From Pedobacter sp. (GTDB lineage Bacteria > Bacteroidota > Bacteroidia > Sphingobacteriales > Sphingobacteriaceae): a DNA stretch of 64,000 bases. Location of the stretch: assembly GCA_008015505.1 (NCBI GenBank), contig SSFR01000006.1, forward strand, positions 163,384 to 227,383. The letters are read 5' to 3'. The notes under the pieces are model-generated. The model was not told where the DNA came from and searched no databases. It saw nothing but the letters and a program-made list of their open reading frames with translations. Positions 45,964-57,500 of this stretch are shown piece by piece. The position numbers and the translations under genes were made by a program. The first letter of the stretch is position 1, and the number at the start of each line of letters is the position of its first letter.

Positions 45964-46461
45964 ATGTCATCCTTTTCCCCCATTCCGCTTCATCTACCTC
46001 AATATCCTTTTAGAATCAAACAAGTAGCTGATAAAACGCTCATCTTTGACCAAATCAGAAAAAAATTTATCGTACTTACACCCGAAGAATGGGTCCGTCA
46101 ACACATGGTCCAATACTTAATCCATGCAAAAGGATACCCACGCACATTAATCCAGTTAGAAGGGGGCCTAAAACTTAATGCACTCCAGAAACGAACAGAT
46201 ATCCTACTCTACAACGACGTGGGCAAAAAAATTGTCCTGGTGGAATGCAAATCACCATCTATCAAAATCAACCAAGAAACATTCGATCAAATTGCACGCT
46301 ACAATACTTCTCACCTAGTAGAATGGCTACTGGTTAGTAATGGATTACAGCATTATTGTTGTCAGATTGATTTTACCAACAGTAACTTCCGATTCTCCGA
46401 GGAATTACCCGACTATCAAACGCTCAAGACAACACATTCAAGCTTTCTTCCAGAGTTTTGA
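45964..46461 (+). CDS. HsdR N-terminal domain (PD-(D/E)XK) protein
   Basis: 165 residues. It matches the solitary Bacteroidota protein with a type I restriction HsdR N-terminal fold: LTPEEWVRQ, then the nuclease motif with Asp79 (KRTDILLYN) and Glu94-x-Lys96 (VECKSP), then FDQIARYN and SNGLQHYC. All active-site residues are present, so a DNA-binding or cutting role is possible. No methylase or specificity subunit is near, so it is not a restriction system. Its 3' end overlaps the convergent valS gene by 38 bp. TATTTTTC at 45942 may be its -7 box. Confidence 0.85.
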   Translation: MSSFSPIPLHLPQYPFRIKQVADKTLIFDQIRKKFIVLTPEEWVRQHMVQYLIHAKGYPRTLIQLEGGLKLNALQKRTDILLYNDVGKKIVLVECKSPSIKINQETFDQIARYNTSHLVEWLLVSNGLQHYCCQIDFTNSNFRFSEELPDYQTLKTTHSSFLPEF

Positions 46462-49042
46462 TTTTTGATTCAGCATCTTCTTTTTTGCGACGTTCAATTT
46501 CAACTACCTCAACTTTTGCATTTTGTATAAATCGCTCGTTGGATAGCTTGGCATTCACCGATTTCAGAAAACCTTGCAAATATTGAATCTCTTTGGTTAA
46601 ACGCTCGCGCTCTGCATCAGAATCTATTGTTTTATTTAAAGTGATAAAAAATTCATCCGTACCAACCATCACGGCTATCGCACTAGTGGGCTTTGCATCC
46701 ACAAAAGTCACCTCCCCCTGGATATTGGCAAGTTTGCTAACGATCATCAAATAATCTGCATATGGAATAGGGGAACTAGCTTTAATAGACAAAGACAAAG
46801 CCTCTTTCAGAGAAATCTGCTTGATATTCCGAATGCTACGTATCTCTGAAATTAATTGTTGAATCGCTTCCATATCTTTAATTAAGCGATCATTTATCGT
46901 ACCCACTACTGGATATTTTGCCACAATACAGCAGTCCAAATCAGCTCGCTTAGCAAATAAGTCTCCATGCCATAACTCTTCGGTAATAAAAGGCATCAAC
47001 GGGTGCAGCACCTTTAATATTTGCTCAAAGAAATAGATTGTCTTTTGGTAAGATATTGTGTCAATGGCTTGCTTATAGGCTGGCTTAACCATCTCGAGAT
47101 ACCAAGCACAAAAATCATCCCAAACTAGTTTATAGATACCCATCAAAGCTTCTGACAAGCGATAATGCTTATAATTCTCTTCAATCGCTGTTAGTGCTTG
47201 ATTGAAATTAGACTCAAACCAAGTAATAGCTTGTTGATTAGGATTCTCCAATGAGGCATCTACATCCCAACCACTCACCAAGCGGTAAGCATTCCAGATT
47301 TTATTCGCAAAATTTCGACCCTGCTCACAATATTTCTCGTCGAACATCAAATCATTGCCTGCTGGAGAACAAAGCAGCATACCCACACGAACACCATCTG
47401 CCCCATACTTTTCAATTAATTCGATTGGATCGGGTGAATTACCCAATGATTTGGACATTTTTCGTCCAACTTTATCACGAACGATTCCCGTTAAATAGAC
47501 ATTTTTAAAGGGGGATTTTCCTCGAAACTCATGTCCAGCCATGATCATTCGCGCTACCCAAAAGAATAAAATTTCTGGTGCGGTGACTAAATCGCTGGTC
47601 GGGTAATAATAAGCCATATCCGCATTATTGGGATCCTTAAATCCATTAAACACAGAAATTGGCCAAAGCCATGACGAGAACCAAGTATCCACCACATCCT
47701 CATCTTGTCTCAGCTGTTTAAATGGAATGCCTGCTTGTGTAAACTGCTTCTCAGCTTCCTGCTCGGTTTTGGCAATCATCCATTGGTCAGTTTCATTATA
47801 CCAAGCCGGTATACGTTGCCCCCACCACAATTGACGACTGATACACCAATCTTTTACATTCTCCATCCAATGGCGATAGGTATTAATAAACTTATTGGGG
47901 ATTAAATTGACCTCCCCATCTAGAACTGCATTTAGTGCAGGTTTAGCCAATTCCCGCATTTTGCAAAACCATTGCATGGAAAGTCTAGGCTCAATCACAG
48001 CATCTGTACGTTCCGAAAAACCAACTTGAGATTTATAATCTTCTATTTTTTCTAAACAACCACCTTCTTCAAGCAGGATAGCAATTTTTTTTCGAGCTAC
48101 AAAACGATCCTCTCCCACCAAGATCCCTGCTCGTGAATGCAGTGTGCCATCATCATTCAAAATATCAATGATGGGTAACCCATGCTTTAACCCAAGTTCA
48201 TAGTCATTTAAATCATGGGCTGGCGTTACTTTTAAACATCCTGTACCAAACTCCATAGTCACGTACTCGTCTTCAATAATTGGAATCTCCCGGTTGATCA
48301 ATGGGATCAATACTTTCTGACCCTTCAAATGCCGAAAACGTTCATCGTTGGGATGAATACAAACAGCCGTATCGGCCATAATGGTTTCAGGACGAGTCGT
48401 GGCAATAACTATATGCCCTAATGAACCCACCAATTGATATTTAATATAATACAACTTTTGGTTGACCTCCTTGCGGATTACTTCTTCGTCAGAAACAGCC
48501 GTTTTCCCTTTGGGATCCCAATTAACAATACGTATTCCTCGATAGATCAATCCCTTTTTATGTAGATGAATAAAACTATCGATTACCGCTTCGGAAAGAT
48601 CATGTTCCATTGTAAAGCGAGTACGATCCCAATCGCAGGAAGCACCTAATCTTTCTAATTGTTTGAGAATGATACCTCCATATTTATCCTTCCACTCATA
48701 AGCATAATTTAGGAACTCTTCCCTGGTAATGTCTTTCTTCTCTATTCCTTGCTCTCTAAGCATGGCCACCACTTTAGCCTCAGTAGCAATAGAGGCATGA
48801 TCCGTACCAGGCACCCAACACGCATTTTTCCCTTGCATACGTGCATGACGAATAAGCATATCTTGAATGGTATTGTTCAACATATGCCCCATATGAAGTA
48901 CACCCGTAACATTTGGCGGTGGTATGACTATCGTATAAGACTCACGTTCATCAGGAACAGAGCGAAAAAATTTCTTTTCGAGCCAATAATGGTACCATTT
49001 GCTTTCAGCAGAGGAAGGATTATATGTTTTCGAGATATGCAT
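46424..49042 (-). CDS. valS: Valine-tRNA ligase
   Basis: About 872 residues. The class I signatures are intact: PPNVTGVLHMGH at the N-terminus and GRKMSKSLGN near the middle, with the editing-domain segment TTRPETIMADTA and the C-terminal coiled coil (ERLTKEIQYLQGFL). It charges tRNA-Val. The ATG at 49042 is chosen since MHISKTYNP is the family-like start and a promoter box lies at 49074-49081, within the extra codons of the longer frame to 49084. Its last 38 bases overlap the convergent nuclease-fold gene. Confidence 0.97.
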   Translation of the reverse strand: MHISKTYNPSSAESKWYHYWLEKKFFRSVPDERESYTIVIPPPNVTGVLHMGHMLNNTIQDMLIRHARMQGKNACWVPGTDHASIATEAKVVAMLREQGIEKKDITREEFLNYAYEWKDKYGGIILKQLERLGASCDWDRTRFTMEHDLSEAVIDSFIHLHKKGLIYRGIRIVNWDPKGKTAVSDEEVIRKEVNQKLYYIKYQLVGSLGHIVIATTRPETIMADTAVCIHPNDERFRHLKGQKVLIPLINREIPIIEDEYVTMEFGTGCLKVTPAHDLNDYELGLKHGLPIIDILNDDGTLHSRAGILVGEDRFVARKKIAILLEEGGCLEKIEDYKSQVGFSERTDAVIEPRLSMQWFCKMRELAKPALNAVLDGEVNLIPNKFINTYRHWMENVKDWCISRQLWWGQRIPAWYNETDQWMIAKTEQEAEKQFTQAGIPFKQLRQDEDVVDTWFSSWLWPISVFNGFKDPNNADMAYYYPTSDLVTAPEILFFWVARMIMAGHEFRGKSPFKNVYLTGIVRDKVGRKMSKSLGNSPDPIELIEKYGADGVRVGMLLCSPAGNDLMFDEKYCEQGRNFANKIWNAYRLVSGWDVDASLENPNQQAITWFESNFNQALTAIEENYKHYRLSEALMGIYKLVWDDFCAWYLEMVKPAYKQAIDTISYQKTIYFFEQILKVLHPLMPFITEELWHGDLFAKRADLDCCIVAKYPVVGTINDRLIKDMEAIQQLISEIRSIRNIKQISLKEALSLSIKASSPIPYADYLMIVSKLANIQGEVTFVDAKPTSAIAVMVGTDEFFITLNKTIDSDAERERLTKEIQYLQGFLKSVNAKLSNERFIQNAKVEVVEIERRKKEDAESKIKTLEESLNVLS

Positions 49043-49073
49043 CAAAATTGATTTAACCCATATGAGGGAGGCA

Positions 49074-49081
49074 CAAAAATA
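49074..49081 (-). promoter_or_regulatory. Candidate valS promoter (TATTTTTG)
   Basis: Exact TAnnTTTG on the minus strand, about 32 bases upstream of the chosen valS ATG. It is part of a CAAAAAT/ATTTTTG palindrome (49074-49089). Confidence 0.45.
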
Positions 49082-49177
49082 CATTTTTGCCCTGATTTAC
49101 TTTTTAGACAAAAAACACGAGTATATATAACACCTAAAAAAGGATTAAGAAAAAGCCATCATCAACATTCCCCTTCA

Positions 49178-52100
49178 CTATAAAATTATCACCCTAAATA
49201 TTCTATATTCATTACCTACCTCAAGTACCAATACATAAGGCCCTGAAACTAATTGTAGATGATAAGGGATAGTATAACGATCACCCCCTGACTGTCTTTT
49301 CAAGTCAACTATTGCTCCCGTTTGAACCTGAACCAAGCTAAGGCCAATCGGTGCTACTTTCTCCAAATGTACTTCAGCTGTAAACTCTCCCCCATTGGGA
49401 TTAGGACCCACCTTAAAAGCTTTGATTATCGAAGCAGTGGTAATATTTGATGGACTCACTTCATCTTTCTGTAAAATAACGATCGGTCTTTTAAATATCT
49501 TCTGACAATCACCTATAGTCGTGCGCAAGACAACTTCATAGGAGCCCACCTGAGTAAAAGCAAGCTCAACTACTTTTTTATTTCGGTTCAACACTTTAAT
49601 AGATGATCCTTCCGGTAAAGTCCATTCCGCTCCTTCTGGTTCTGGATCGGTTACATTTACAAACAGCACCGGATCATCTACAAAAGCATGCGTTGGGGAT
49701 GTATATTCAGCTTCAATAGCTAAATCACTCCGATGAATAACAATGGAATCCTCCTTTTGACATCCCTTACCATTGGCAACGACGACAGAATAGGTTCCCG
49801 ATTCTTTCAAAATAACAGATGATTTATCAGAATAAAACCCATTAGAACCCGACCATCTATATTTTGCACGACGATCAGCAATACGCGCATCAGCTATCCA
49901 AGTTTGACCAGTGCATAAGGTACGATCAGGTCCAAGCTCTACAGCCAGGGGGGGTGGATCAATCACCTCACATGCTTTGCGATAACTACAACCCATAGCA
50001 TCAGTAACAAGCAGCATATAACTACCCGCAGACAAATTGTTTCTATCTGACACCGTAATATCTGTCCAATCTTGTTTTTCTACGGTGCTATACCACATAT
50101 AGGTGTATGGGGGTACTCCTCCTACCATATGAAAACGAATCGATCCATCAGCTCCACCAAGGCAAGTGGGGCTTTTAATGACCAAATCTCTCAATTCAAT
50201 GGGATTGGGTGTACTCACTTGAATTTCAGCCTCTGCCTGGCAACCTCGCGCATCAGTCACCGAAATATGATAGTATCCAGTAGGCACATTTTCCAGCGTA
50301 CTTGAATCCGTATCTCCAGTATTCCACTGAATATGGTAAGGCAAAGTTCCCCCAACAATGACAGAACTTACAGCACCAGTATTGCTTCCACTACATTTAG
50401 CCGACCTACTACTTAATACCACTTTAAGCGGCTTGGGTTCGATTAAATGAAAAGCTTCTGAGGTTTTAGTAATCCCATTATTATCCGTCACCTGCACTTG
50501 ATACACCCCTCCACTTAAGCCTTTTAGAAGATAGCCATCATCAGATTTCATTCTGATCCACTCATCCTGTTTCTGTTTGAACCATTCGTACTGATATCGT
50601 TTTCCAGGAATTTGAACACCTCCAGAAGCCTGAGCAATGAGCTCACCAGCCGTAGCGCCACTACAACTAATAAAATAGCCTTCTTTAATGATTACCTCCA
50701 ATGGAAGGGGCTCGCCGAGCTTAATTACTTCCTGCACAAGACAGCCTGCTGCCGATTTGCTAGAGCTAGATGAATAATTGGCATCAGTAACCATCAGTGT
50801 ATATGTTCCTTTTCCAACGCTGTGTAATTGAGTTGTAAATGGGTTTAGTTTATTAGACACACTGGGCAACACATTTCCTAAACTATCTTTCCAAACAACA
50901 TGATAGCCCTCATTAGGCAATGGAGTTCCACCTACTGTTATAACTGTAATTGAACCATCAGTATAACCAAATGCACGAGGGTCTACTCTTTCCTGATAAT
51001 CAATAGCAAGCGCTGCTGCAGGCTGCTTAATATCGACCAGGCCAATCACTTCTTGACCCTTTTTATCTTTCATGACACATCCCTTGGCATCATATAAGCG
51101 AACCTGATAAGTCCCCATTGATAAGTTCGTAATAACATGTTTTTTCGACGAGCCAAAAGTCTCATACCGATATTCAGGATCGTCTTTCCTTTTGTAACCT
51201 ACTACATACTGACCTACCCCACCCACAGCTTCCACAGTGATACTGGCATCATCCCCTGCAAAACAGCTTACATGCTTTTGGCTTGTTTTAAAAACTACAG
51301 GCTCTGGACCTAGAATAACTGGAAAAGCATAATGACGATCATTGTCAGTATAAGTTGCCATTCCCCGATACTTGCCAATCATACTTAACTCATAAGTTCG
51401 TGGAGCTAACTCGGAATCCCAAATAAGCATATTTCCCTCCCGAAAAGAAGTAATATCATCCCAAGATTCACTAGTATAATCATCGGCCAAAGAAAGCCTA
51501 AGCATCTCATCCGATCGTAGATTGCGATCAAAATAGATACGCAAACTCCCATTTCTCTCGCCAAAACACGTGTTTGGGATGGGCTCAACACGAATAATAT
51601 GAGGCGAAGATAATTTAAGTGTTGCTGTAACGATTGGAGGTATACACTCCTGGCATGGCGCTATTCGAAAAAACACATTTTGTTTTCCACATAATTGCTC
51701 AAATCGATCTACTCCCAGTAATTCATAACCTGTAAAAGAAAGGCTAGCCCTACCATATGAGTTAGGAATAGGTAACCAACTATCTCCGCCAAGATTATAC
51801 TCCCATTTGTAAGTATGCGCAGGAAAACCCGGAGTTGCTTTTAACTCAAACGGATCATTGCTACCAAGAATTCGTCCTAATGCTGGATTCTTACTTGGGG
51901 GTAAAATCTGTATTTCAGGAATAATATATAAGTCAATGCATGTATTCCACCATTGACTTATACCACATAGATGATTTTTACCATATTTAAAGTTTACACG
52001 AGTCTCCCGAATACTATTATCAAAAGACCCATTGCCACCACAACCATCGATACCACGTTTCCAATTCCTAGATGTTGTTGTGACAAGAAAATCGGGAATT

Positions 52101-52363
52101 AGATGAGCATCGAAATAAGTAGTTATGCTTGAATAATATACTGCTCCACCATTTAGATCATGCCAAGGTAAAACAGTTAAAGGACCACCATTTTTGAATA
52201 GCAGATTAGTATAAATATTGTTACTACAACCATCTCCATAAGTACCGTTACGAGGATGTGTCTCTCCGTTTAAGATTACTTTACATCTCGCCTTACTTTC
52301 CTGAGCAAACCCAGTCTCTATCAAAACTATAGCCAAAAACAAAAAAACAATCCACCTTTTCAT
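49178..52363 (-). CDS. SprB-repeat surface protein with T9SS type A tail
   Basis: 1061 residues with a signal peptide ending GFAQ. The N-terminal 250 residues are unique. They are followed by about six SprB-like repeats (each starting C-x-G and carrying a VGGxPPYxxxW core and a VTDAxGC end; roughly 265-790), an Ig-like repeat (YRWSGSNGFYSD, about 820-880), a PKD-like domain (about 895-970) and a C-terminal type A sorting domain (KVGPNPNGGEFTAEV to the end). The sorting domain predicts export by the type IX system and surface attachment or release. Last gene of the secreted operon, 5 bp after the fibronectin protein. Confidence 0.85.
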   Translation of the reverse strand: MKRWIVFLFLAIVLIETGFAQESKARCKVILNGETHPRNGTYGDGCSNNIYTNLLFKNGGPLTVLPWHDLNGGAVYYSSITTYFDAHLIPDFLVTTTSRNWKRGIDGCGGNGSFDNSIRETRVNFKYGKNHLCGISQWWNTCIDLYIIPEIQILPPSKNPALGRILGSNDPFELKATPGFPAHTYKWEYNLGGDSWLPIPNSYGRASLSFTGYELLGVDRFEQLCGKQNVFFRIAPCQECIPPIVTATLKLSSPHIIRVEPIPNTCFGERNGSLRIYFDRNLRSDEMLRLSLADDYTSESWDDITSFREGNMLIWDSELAPRTYELSMIGKYRGMATYTDNDRHYAFPVILGPEPVVFKTSQKHVSCFAGDDASITVEAVGGVGQYVVGYKRKDDPEYRYETFGSSKKHVITNLSMGTYQVRLYDAKGCVMKDKKGQEVIGLVDIKQPAAALAIDYQERVDPRAFGYTDGSITVITVGGTPLPNEGYHVVWKDSLGNVLPSVSNKLNPFTTQLHSVGKGTYTLMVTDANYSSSSSKSAAGCLVQEVIKLGEPLPLEVIIKEGYFISCSGATAGELIAQASGGVQIPGKRYQYEWFKQKQDEWIRMKSDDGYLLKGLSGGVYQVQVTDNNGITKTSEAFHLIEPKPLKVVLSSRSAKCSGSNTGAVSSVIVGGTLPYHIQWNTGDTDSSTLENVPTGYYHISVTDARGCQAEAEIQVSTPNPIELRDLVIKSPTCLGGADGSIRFHMVGGVPPYTYMWYSTVEKQDWTDITVSDRNNLSAGSYMLLVTDAMGCSYRKACEVIDPPPLAVELGPDRTLCTGQTWIADARIADRRAKYRWSGSNGFYSDKSSVILKESGTYSVVVANGKGCQKEDSIVIHRSDLAIEAEYTSPTHAFVDDPVLFVNVTDPEPEGAEWTLPEGSSIKVLNRNKKVVELAFTQVGSYEVVLRTTIGDCQKIFKRPIVILQKDEVSPSNITTASIIKAFKVGPNPNGGEFTAEVHLEKVAPIGLSLVQVQTGAIVDLKRQSGGDRYTIPYHLQLVSGPYVLVLEVGNEYRIFRVIIL

Positions 52364-52368
52364 ACTGA

Positions 52369-54447
52369 CTATAATTTTGCTGTTATCCTTTTCATTGCAC
52401 TGTACCTACCTGATTTCAAGACGGCCACAATGCCATACTCATACACTTCGCCCGCTGATACTTCGGTATCATACACACCTTTTTGTAACGGATTTACTGA
52501 TTGCCATGATACCAATGGTTGCCCATTTGGAGCTCGATACAACTGATATTCGACTACATCAGACAATTGATCATCCCATACCACCTGTATTCGTTTTTGC
52601 TCTTTTTGTGAGTAGGCAAATAAGCGCGCGATCTCTTTCTTGAATTCCGACTTTGCGGATATGCTTAGTTCCAAAGGCTCTGAAATGGTAACTAGCTCAG
52701 CTTCATTTTGAACTTGTATATAATAGGCATACGACTTTCCTCCCTGCAGCGCTACATCTGTATAACTAGTCCTACTTTGCCCAGAATATTCAATTAACTT
52801 CACAAAAGACTCATCATCCGGACCTTTTCGATGAAGACTATGTATTTTGACATCCCCATCTGTGCTGTTAACCCAGTATAGTTGCAAACTATCTCCTTTG
52901 ATTTCATACCTGGTAATCACCGCTGGAGAAGGTGGAATCCGGCTGGGCTTTTTAACCTCAATAAGCGCCGATACCGCTGATTGATTATAGTGTTTATCTA
53001 ATGCAGATATGCCATACCAAACTTTCCGATTCAGCAAATTGAGATTGAGCTTATCCAGAAATGTATTACTGAACCAAACACTATCAGTTAGCGGAACTAA
53101 ATCTTCCCCCTCCTTTAAAGCTTGAAATACTTTGTATCCAAAAAAATCTCTTTCAGTATTGGGATTCCAACCTAAAGTAACCACACCACTAGTATCTATA
53201 ATTGCCTTAAGCCCTGAAGGAATACTTGGTGGAATACTATCAATCGTTTGCACCAGCACAGGAAATGAAGTTCGTGATTCACCATGATATGGAACAGCAG
53301 TTATAGTAAAATAATTAGTCTCCTCGACTACCTTTTTAAGATTTAATCTACGCAGTTTGGCACCTAACGTATCCGTAAATATCTGATAACCCCCACCTGC
53401 ACGATCACTTCGGTTAATCACAAAACCTTTAATTAAGGTATTCCCCTCTTCTTCAAAAAGCCACTGAAATTGTAATACACCACGATCGTCTACAAAAGCA
53501 GTTTCTATACTAGGTGCAAAAGCCAATAATTCTCGTCCATGCCCAACAACAGGCACACTACATGGCCCCTCTTGTCCAAATGAGCTGATACCACACACAC
53601 GATATTGATACTCCATTAAATTATTACTTAATGAGTCCATCAAGTACATCCGCTGGGAAGATTGATCTGCTCGACTATTGAAATTGGTAACAGGAACACC
53701 TTCTAAGCGCTTAAAGGTCTTTCCACCGTCTATCGACTTAGACACATAATAAGAGGTATAATAGCTAGCTAGACGTCCGCAATCCCAGCTAAGCATCACC
53801 GTACGATTACCGAACTGTGCAGCCACATCCTCGATCATTGGTAAAGGTTCATATTCCGCCGGTGAAATAAATACACTCGCTGTATCTGTTTTGAGCTCTC
53901 GAGTAGGTGCTGCGGTGATGATGCGATATAAGTACTTTTCGTTACGTCTAGTTTCCCAATCGATCAGCCCCCAACCTGCTAAACCTGCTGCATCAAAACT
54001 CATATCTGCCGCATATAAAGAAAAACTAAAACGCTGTTCTTGTTCCTGCGACTGAGCAATGATGTGGGTAATCCCCTTGATCTCCGTATTACTCACTGCA
54101 AAATCTTTCCCATACAATGCTTGCGCAAGAATTGCTGCATAATTGTTCTTCTCAGCCAAAGTCTTCCACTCGTTCAGTGGCTTAGGTTTGATAATCCCCC
54201 CTATTTGTTTGCACTCTGGTTTTTCGAGCAATTGTTTATCTCTGATTATGGTGTAACGTTCCAACCGAAAGCCATACTTGTTGCAACGTTTCCAAGTAGA
54301 AGAATTCGTTGCCGCCCAACGTAAGTGAATTTTCCCAACACTATCTGCCCTGGCAATAATGCGTACTTGTGGATTTATTTGCGCTTTTACGTTCGTTCCA
54401 ATGCATATCCATAAAGTGAATGCTAAAAGTAATTTGTAGTTCTTCAT
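52369..54447 (-). CDS. Secreted fibronectin type III repeat protein
   Basis: About 692 residues with a signal peptide (KNYKLLLAFTLWICIGTNVKAQ). The start at ATG 54447 was chosen because the signal begins there; the frame to 54492 adds fifteen atypical residues. It has at least four fibronectin-III-like modules seen by recurring W/Y strands and the ending SAYxISAL or YxYRVCGIS (about 230-330, 430-520, 525-610, 615-692). The N-terminal part (30-220) is unlike known domains. No enzymatic motif. Probably a binding or scaffold protein on the cell surface. Confidence 0.8.
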   Translation of the reverse strand: MKNYKLLLAFTLWICIGTNVKAQINPQVRIIARADSVGKIHLRWAATNSSTWKRCNKYGFRLERYTIIRDKQLLEKPECKQIGGIIKPKPLNEWKTLAEKNNYAAILAQALYGKDFAVSNTEIKGITHIIAQSQEQEQRFSFSLYAADMSFDAAGLAGWGLIDWETRRNEKYLYRIITAAPTRELKTDTASVFISPAEYEPLPMIEDVAAQFGNRTVMLSWDCGRLASYYTSYYVSKSIDGGKTFKRLEGVPVTNFNSRADQSSQRMYLMDSLSNNLMEYQYRVCGISSFGQEGPCSVPVVGHGRELLAFAPSIETAFVDDRGVLQFQWLFEEEGNTLIKGFVINRSDRAGGGYQIFTDTLGAKLRRLNLKKVVEETNYFTITAVPYHGESRTSFPVLVQTIDSIPPSIPSGLKAIIDTSGVVTLGWNPNTERDFFGYKVFQALKEGEDLVPLTDSVWFSNTFLDKLNLNLLNRKVWYGISALDKHYNQSAVSALIEVKKPSRIPPSPAVITRYEIKGDSLQLYWVNSTDGDVKIHSLHRKGPDDESFVKLIEYSGQSRTSYTDVALQGGKSYAYYIQVQNEAELVTISEPLELSISAKSEFKKEIARLFAYSQKEQKRIQVVWDDQLSDVVEYQLYRAPNGQPLVSWQSVNPLQKGVYDTEVSAGEVYEYGIVAVLKSGRYSAMKRITAKL

Positions 54448-54596
54448 TTTAAAATAAGATGTATTTGGTAAAATACCTTCCCGAATAAACATGAGTGAAT
54501 GATTGATTTAGATAAAATAAAACGATAGATAATATTTTTAGTATATAAATCTTGGATACTAAATTTCAATACACATACTAAGGCGGCATCCATCTA

Positions 54597-57500
54597 TTAT
54601 TTTATTGCATTCTGATAGCTTACTAAATAAGAGGACCCTTTCTTCCCATCAGGGAGCACATACTGGTAATTGACTTTATAATGGCCTCCACGTATAAAAG
54701 GGAATTGTCCATGAATCAACCAGCTATAGTGAGCCTGCTCTGGCTTACCCAAAAAACGATTGACCACCTGATTCTGTAAATCATGAAAGTCGGTTTTGTA
54801 GATGCGAGGTAAATCATATAAGTAGGGTAAGTTGAATTTCACCAAAGGATCATTCACCCGCTCTTGCTCCACCAAGGAAAGATAACCGTTCATCACCGGC
54901 AAAGCCCGAAATGGAACAAAACCCAACACACTCGTATCCCGACTAAGGTGAATAGTTTTAGCCACAGGATAATTTTTATAGTTCAAGGGATGGATGTCCT
55001 TCATAAAGTAATCATCATCCAACAAAGCTACCGGCTGAACCAAGGGTTGATTGTTAGTATACTCGCTACCTTTTAAGTCGTGCAGATCAAAATACTCTGC
55101 GTCTGCAATGCGTTGCTGAAGCGTGATCACATCCGAGATAATCTTCCGCCAAATACTCTTGCCATATTGCTGGCTTTTCATCTTTTGCTCAAAAGTACCA
55201 TACTGACTGCTCCGAAAGCTGTAACTGAGAATAACTTTGCCTAGATCATCTCGCTTCACTTCTTGAGCTTTTGCACGAATAATATTGATAGTATCCCCCT
55301 CATTACCATGCAACTGCTGTTGGCTTTTCAAGGAAACATCACTGACCTTTCCACCTTGGCCCAGCGGTTTACTAATCAAAGAAAGTTCATATTCTACATC
55401 CCCCTTGACCTGAGCGACATCGAAACGTAACTGCTTAGAATCCTTATCGTACATCATAGGAATTGCAGCCGAATTACCATTTTTAGGCTCCAATAGGAAC
55501 TCCTGATCAAAACCTACGACCTGAAAAAGATCAGGCTGACCGCGTTTCAACTGAATGACGCCTTGCTGTTTATTTTCTTCTCGATAAAAATTCCGCTGCC
55601 CAACCACAGGCCAAGAATATTTGATATTTTTCAATGGGATCGTCTCTGGAGCTCCTCCCGTAGTCAGCTGAAGTACCCGACTTTCTTCAGCCTTTTTCCC
55701 ATTCATATATACCGTTTGCCATATTCCACCTTTTTGCTCCTTGAAACTCACCTTCACACTGGCTTTAACCTTCGCTAATGCAGGCAAAACATCTTTCGAA
55801 TAAAAAGTAGCTACATCCTTCGCGCGATTCCATTCGACCTCTCCTTTAATGGGACGAAGACCAAATGCACTTTCTTCCTCCATCGTGAAATGCTCCAAAA
55901 CGACTCGATAAACTTTCGTTCCACCTTCACCATCGATTGAAATATCTTTGTCCACTGAAAAATTCAGCGCTACTTGCGGGGCAGTAAACACATCGACTGC
56001 TTGTTGAGTCTCCTGCGGACTAAAATCAGAAATCACATCAATTCCTACCGGATTAGGATTATCTCTAATGATTTCACATTGATCACCAATGGTTAGCTTG
56101 AAACGCATATTGCCACGAATCAAACCACCCAATACATCGACCTTAACCCCTAGATATCCTTGAAACCATGAGGGATTAGGTAGTTGTGCCTGAACTAAAG
56201 CTGCTGTCGCTCCCTGAATAATAGGAATTCTAGTTTTGATAAACCAAAGATTCACTTTAACCCCAAGTTCACCTTGCAAATAAGCATAGGCTTGTGCATT
56301 GGCATACCAGCCGTTAATCCCAAGTGGTCCACTACTTCCTTTGCAATGGGCATTACTATATTGTTTAAGCATCAAGTCAAAACCCAAACCCGCGTTAAAT
56401 TTGGCATAGAGAATCAAGAAGGTGATATCCCCTGTTTCAACACTCAAGCGTGACCCAAAAGCAATGCCTCGACCTGTGCCTAAGGCGTTCAAATCGCGCA
56501 TATAATCTAGCTGCTGTGCGTCCGCTTTCAAAATATCAATAACCTCCTGCGGCGGTGACGGAGAGCCTGAAATTTGACTCCCTAGCATAAAATAGGATTT
56601 AGTCGTAATACCAAAACCTCCTATTCCGAAACGAAGCCCAATAGGATCAGTCGGTGTGCCCATGTGTACATACCAATCGCTTGGATCAAAATGCATCACT
56701 GCCCAGCCTGCACGATACCGATCACCAACTCCTTGCATCAAACCACCCAAAACATTTACATATACATCAAAATTGGCATGAAAGGTTTTATTATTGAAAT
56801 CGTATAGCATACCCACATAAGCTGAAACTCCCCCTACATCCTCCATTGGAATGGATTTACTAGCGATACTTGGTGTATTCAACTTGATTTTTTCCAAAAT
56901 TTCAATTTTATTTAACCTGGCTACATCCGACAAACCCTCCAGCTGTTTGTTTACCGCTTCTTCAGCCTGAGCAAGTACTTTAGTAGCGTCCCCAATAGCT
57001 CCAGATAGCTTACTCATGAAACGCGCATTACCAAACAAACCAACATATTTCATTCCCCCATTCGCATTGAAGGCGGCTTCAAACTCGGCCACGCCATCCA
57101 CTACCGAACGATTCACTACACTAAATAAAATACCAGCCTTAAAACCAAAGTTCATCATCCTATCAGGTATGTAATTCGGCCTAAGCTTATCCATCATCCC
57201 TGAAGCGACACCTGATTTACGCATCCTATAATAAGCTCCACCTGCAAAACCCTGCACCTTCAAAGGCGGAGCCAACGGAATACCTGCCCCTAAATCTGCC
57301 TTACCATCCATAAACCAATATCGAAACGTACTATGACCAAACACACAACGCATCTGCACCTCAGCCTTGCCTAGAATATCAAATTTTGCGTTTATACCAC
57401 CAGCAAAACCTTGACCATATATGGGATCATCATTCATAAAATCTACTTTACCATCTAGCGTAACTATACCCGGAATCTTTACATTCTTAAGTTCGATGGC

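Noticed and set aside
45964..46461. A restriction-modification system
   Set aside because: Only an HsdR-N-like fold is present; no methylase, specificity subunit or helicase part is encoded nearby.
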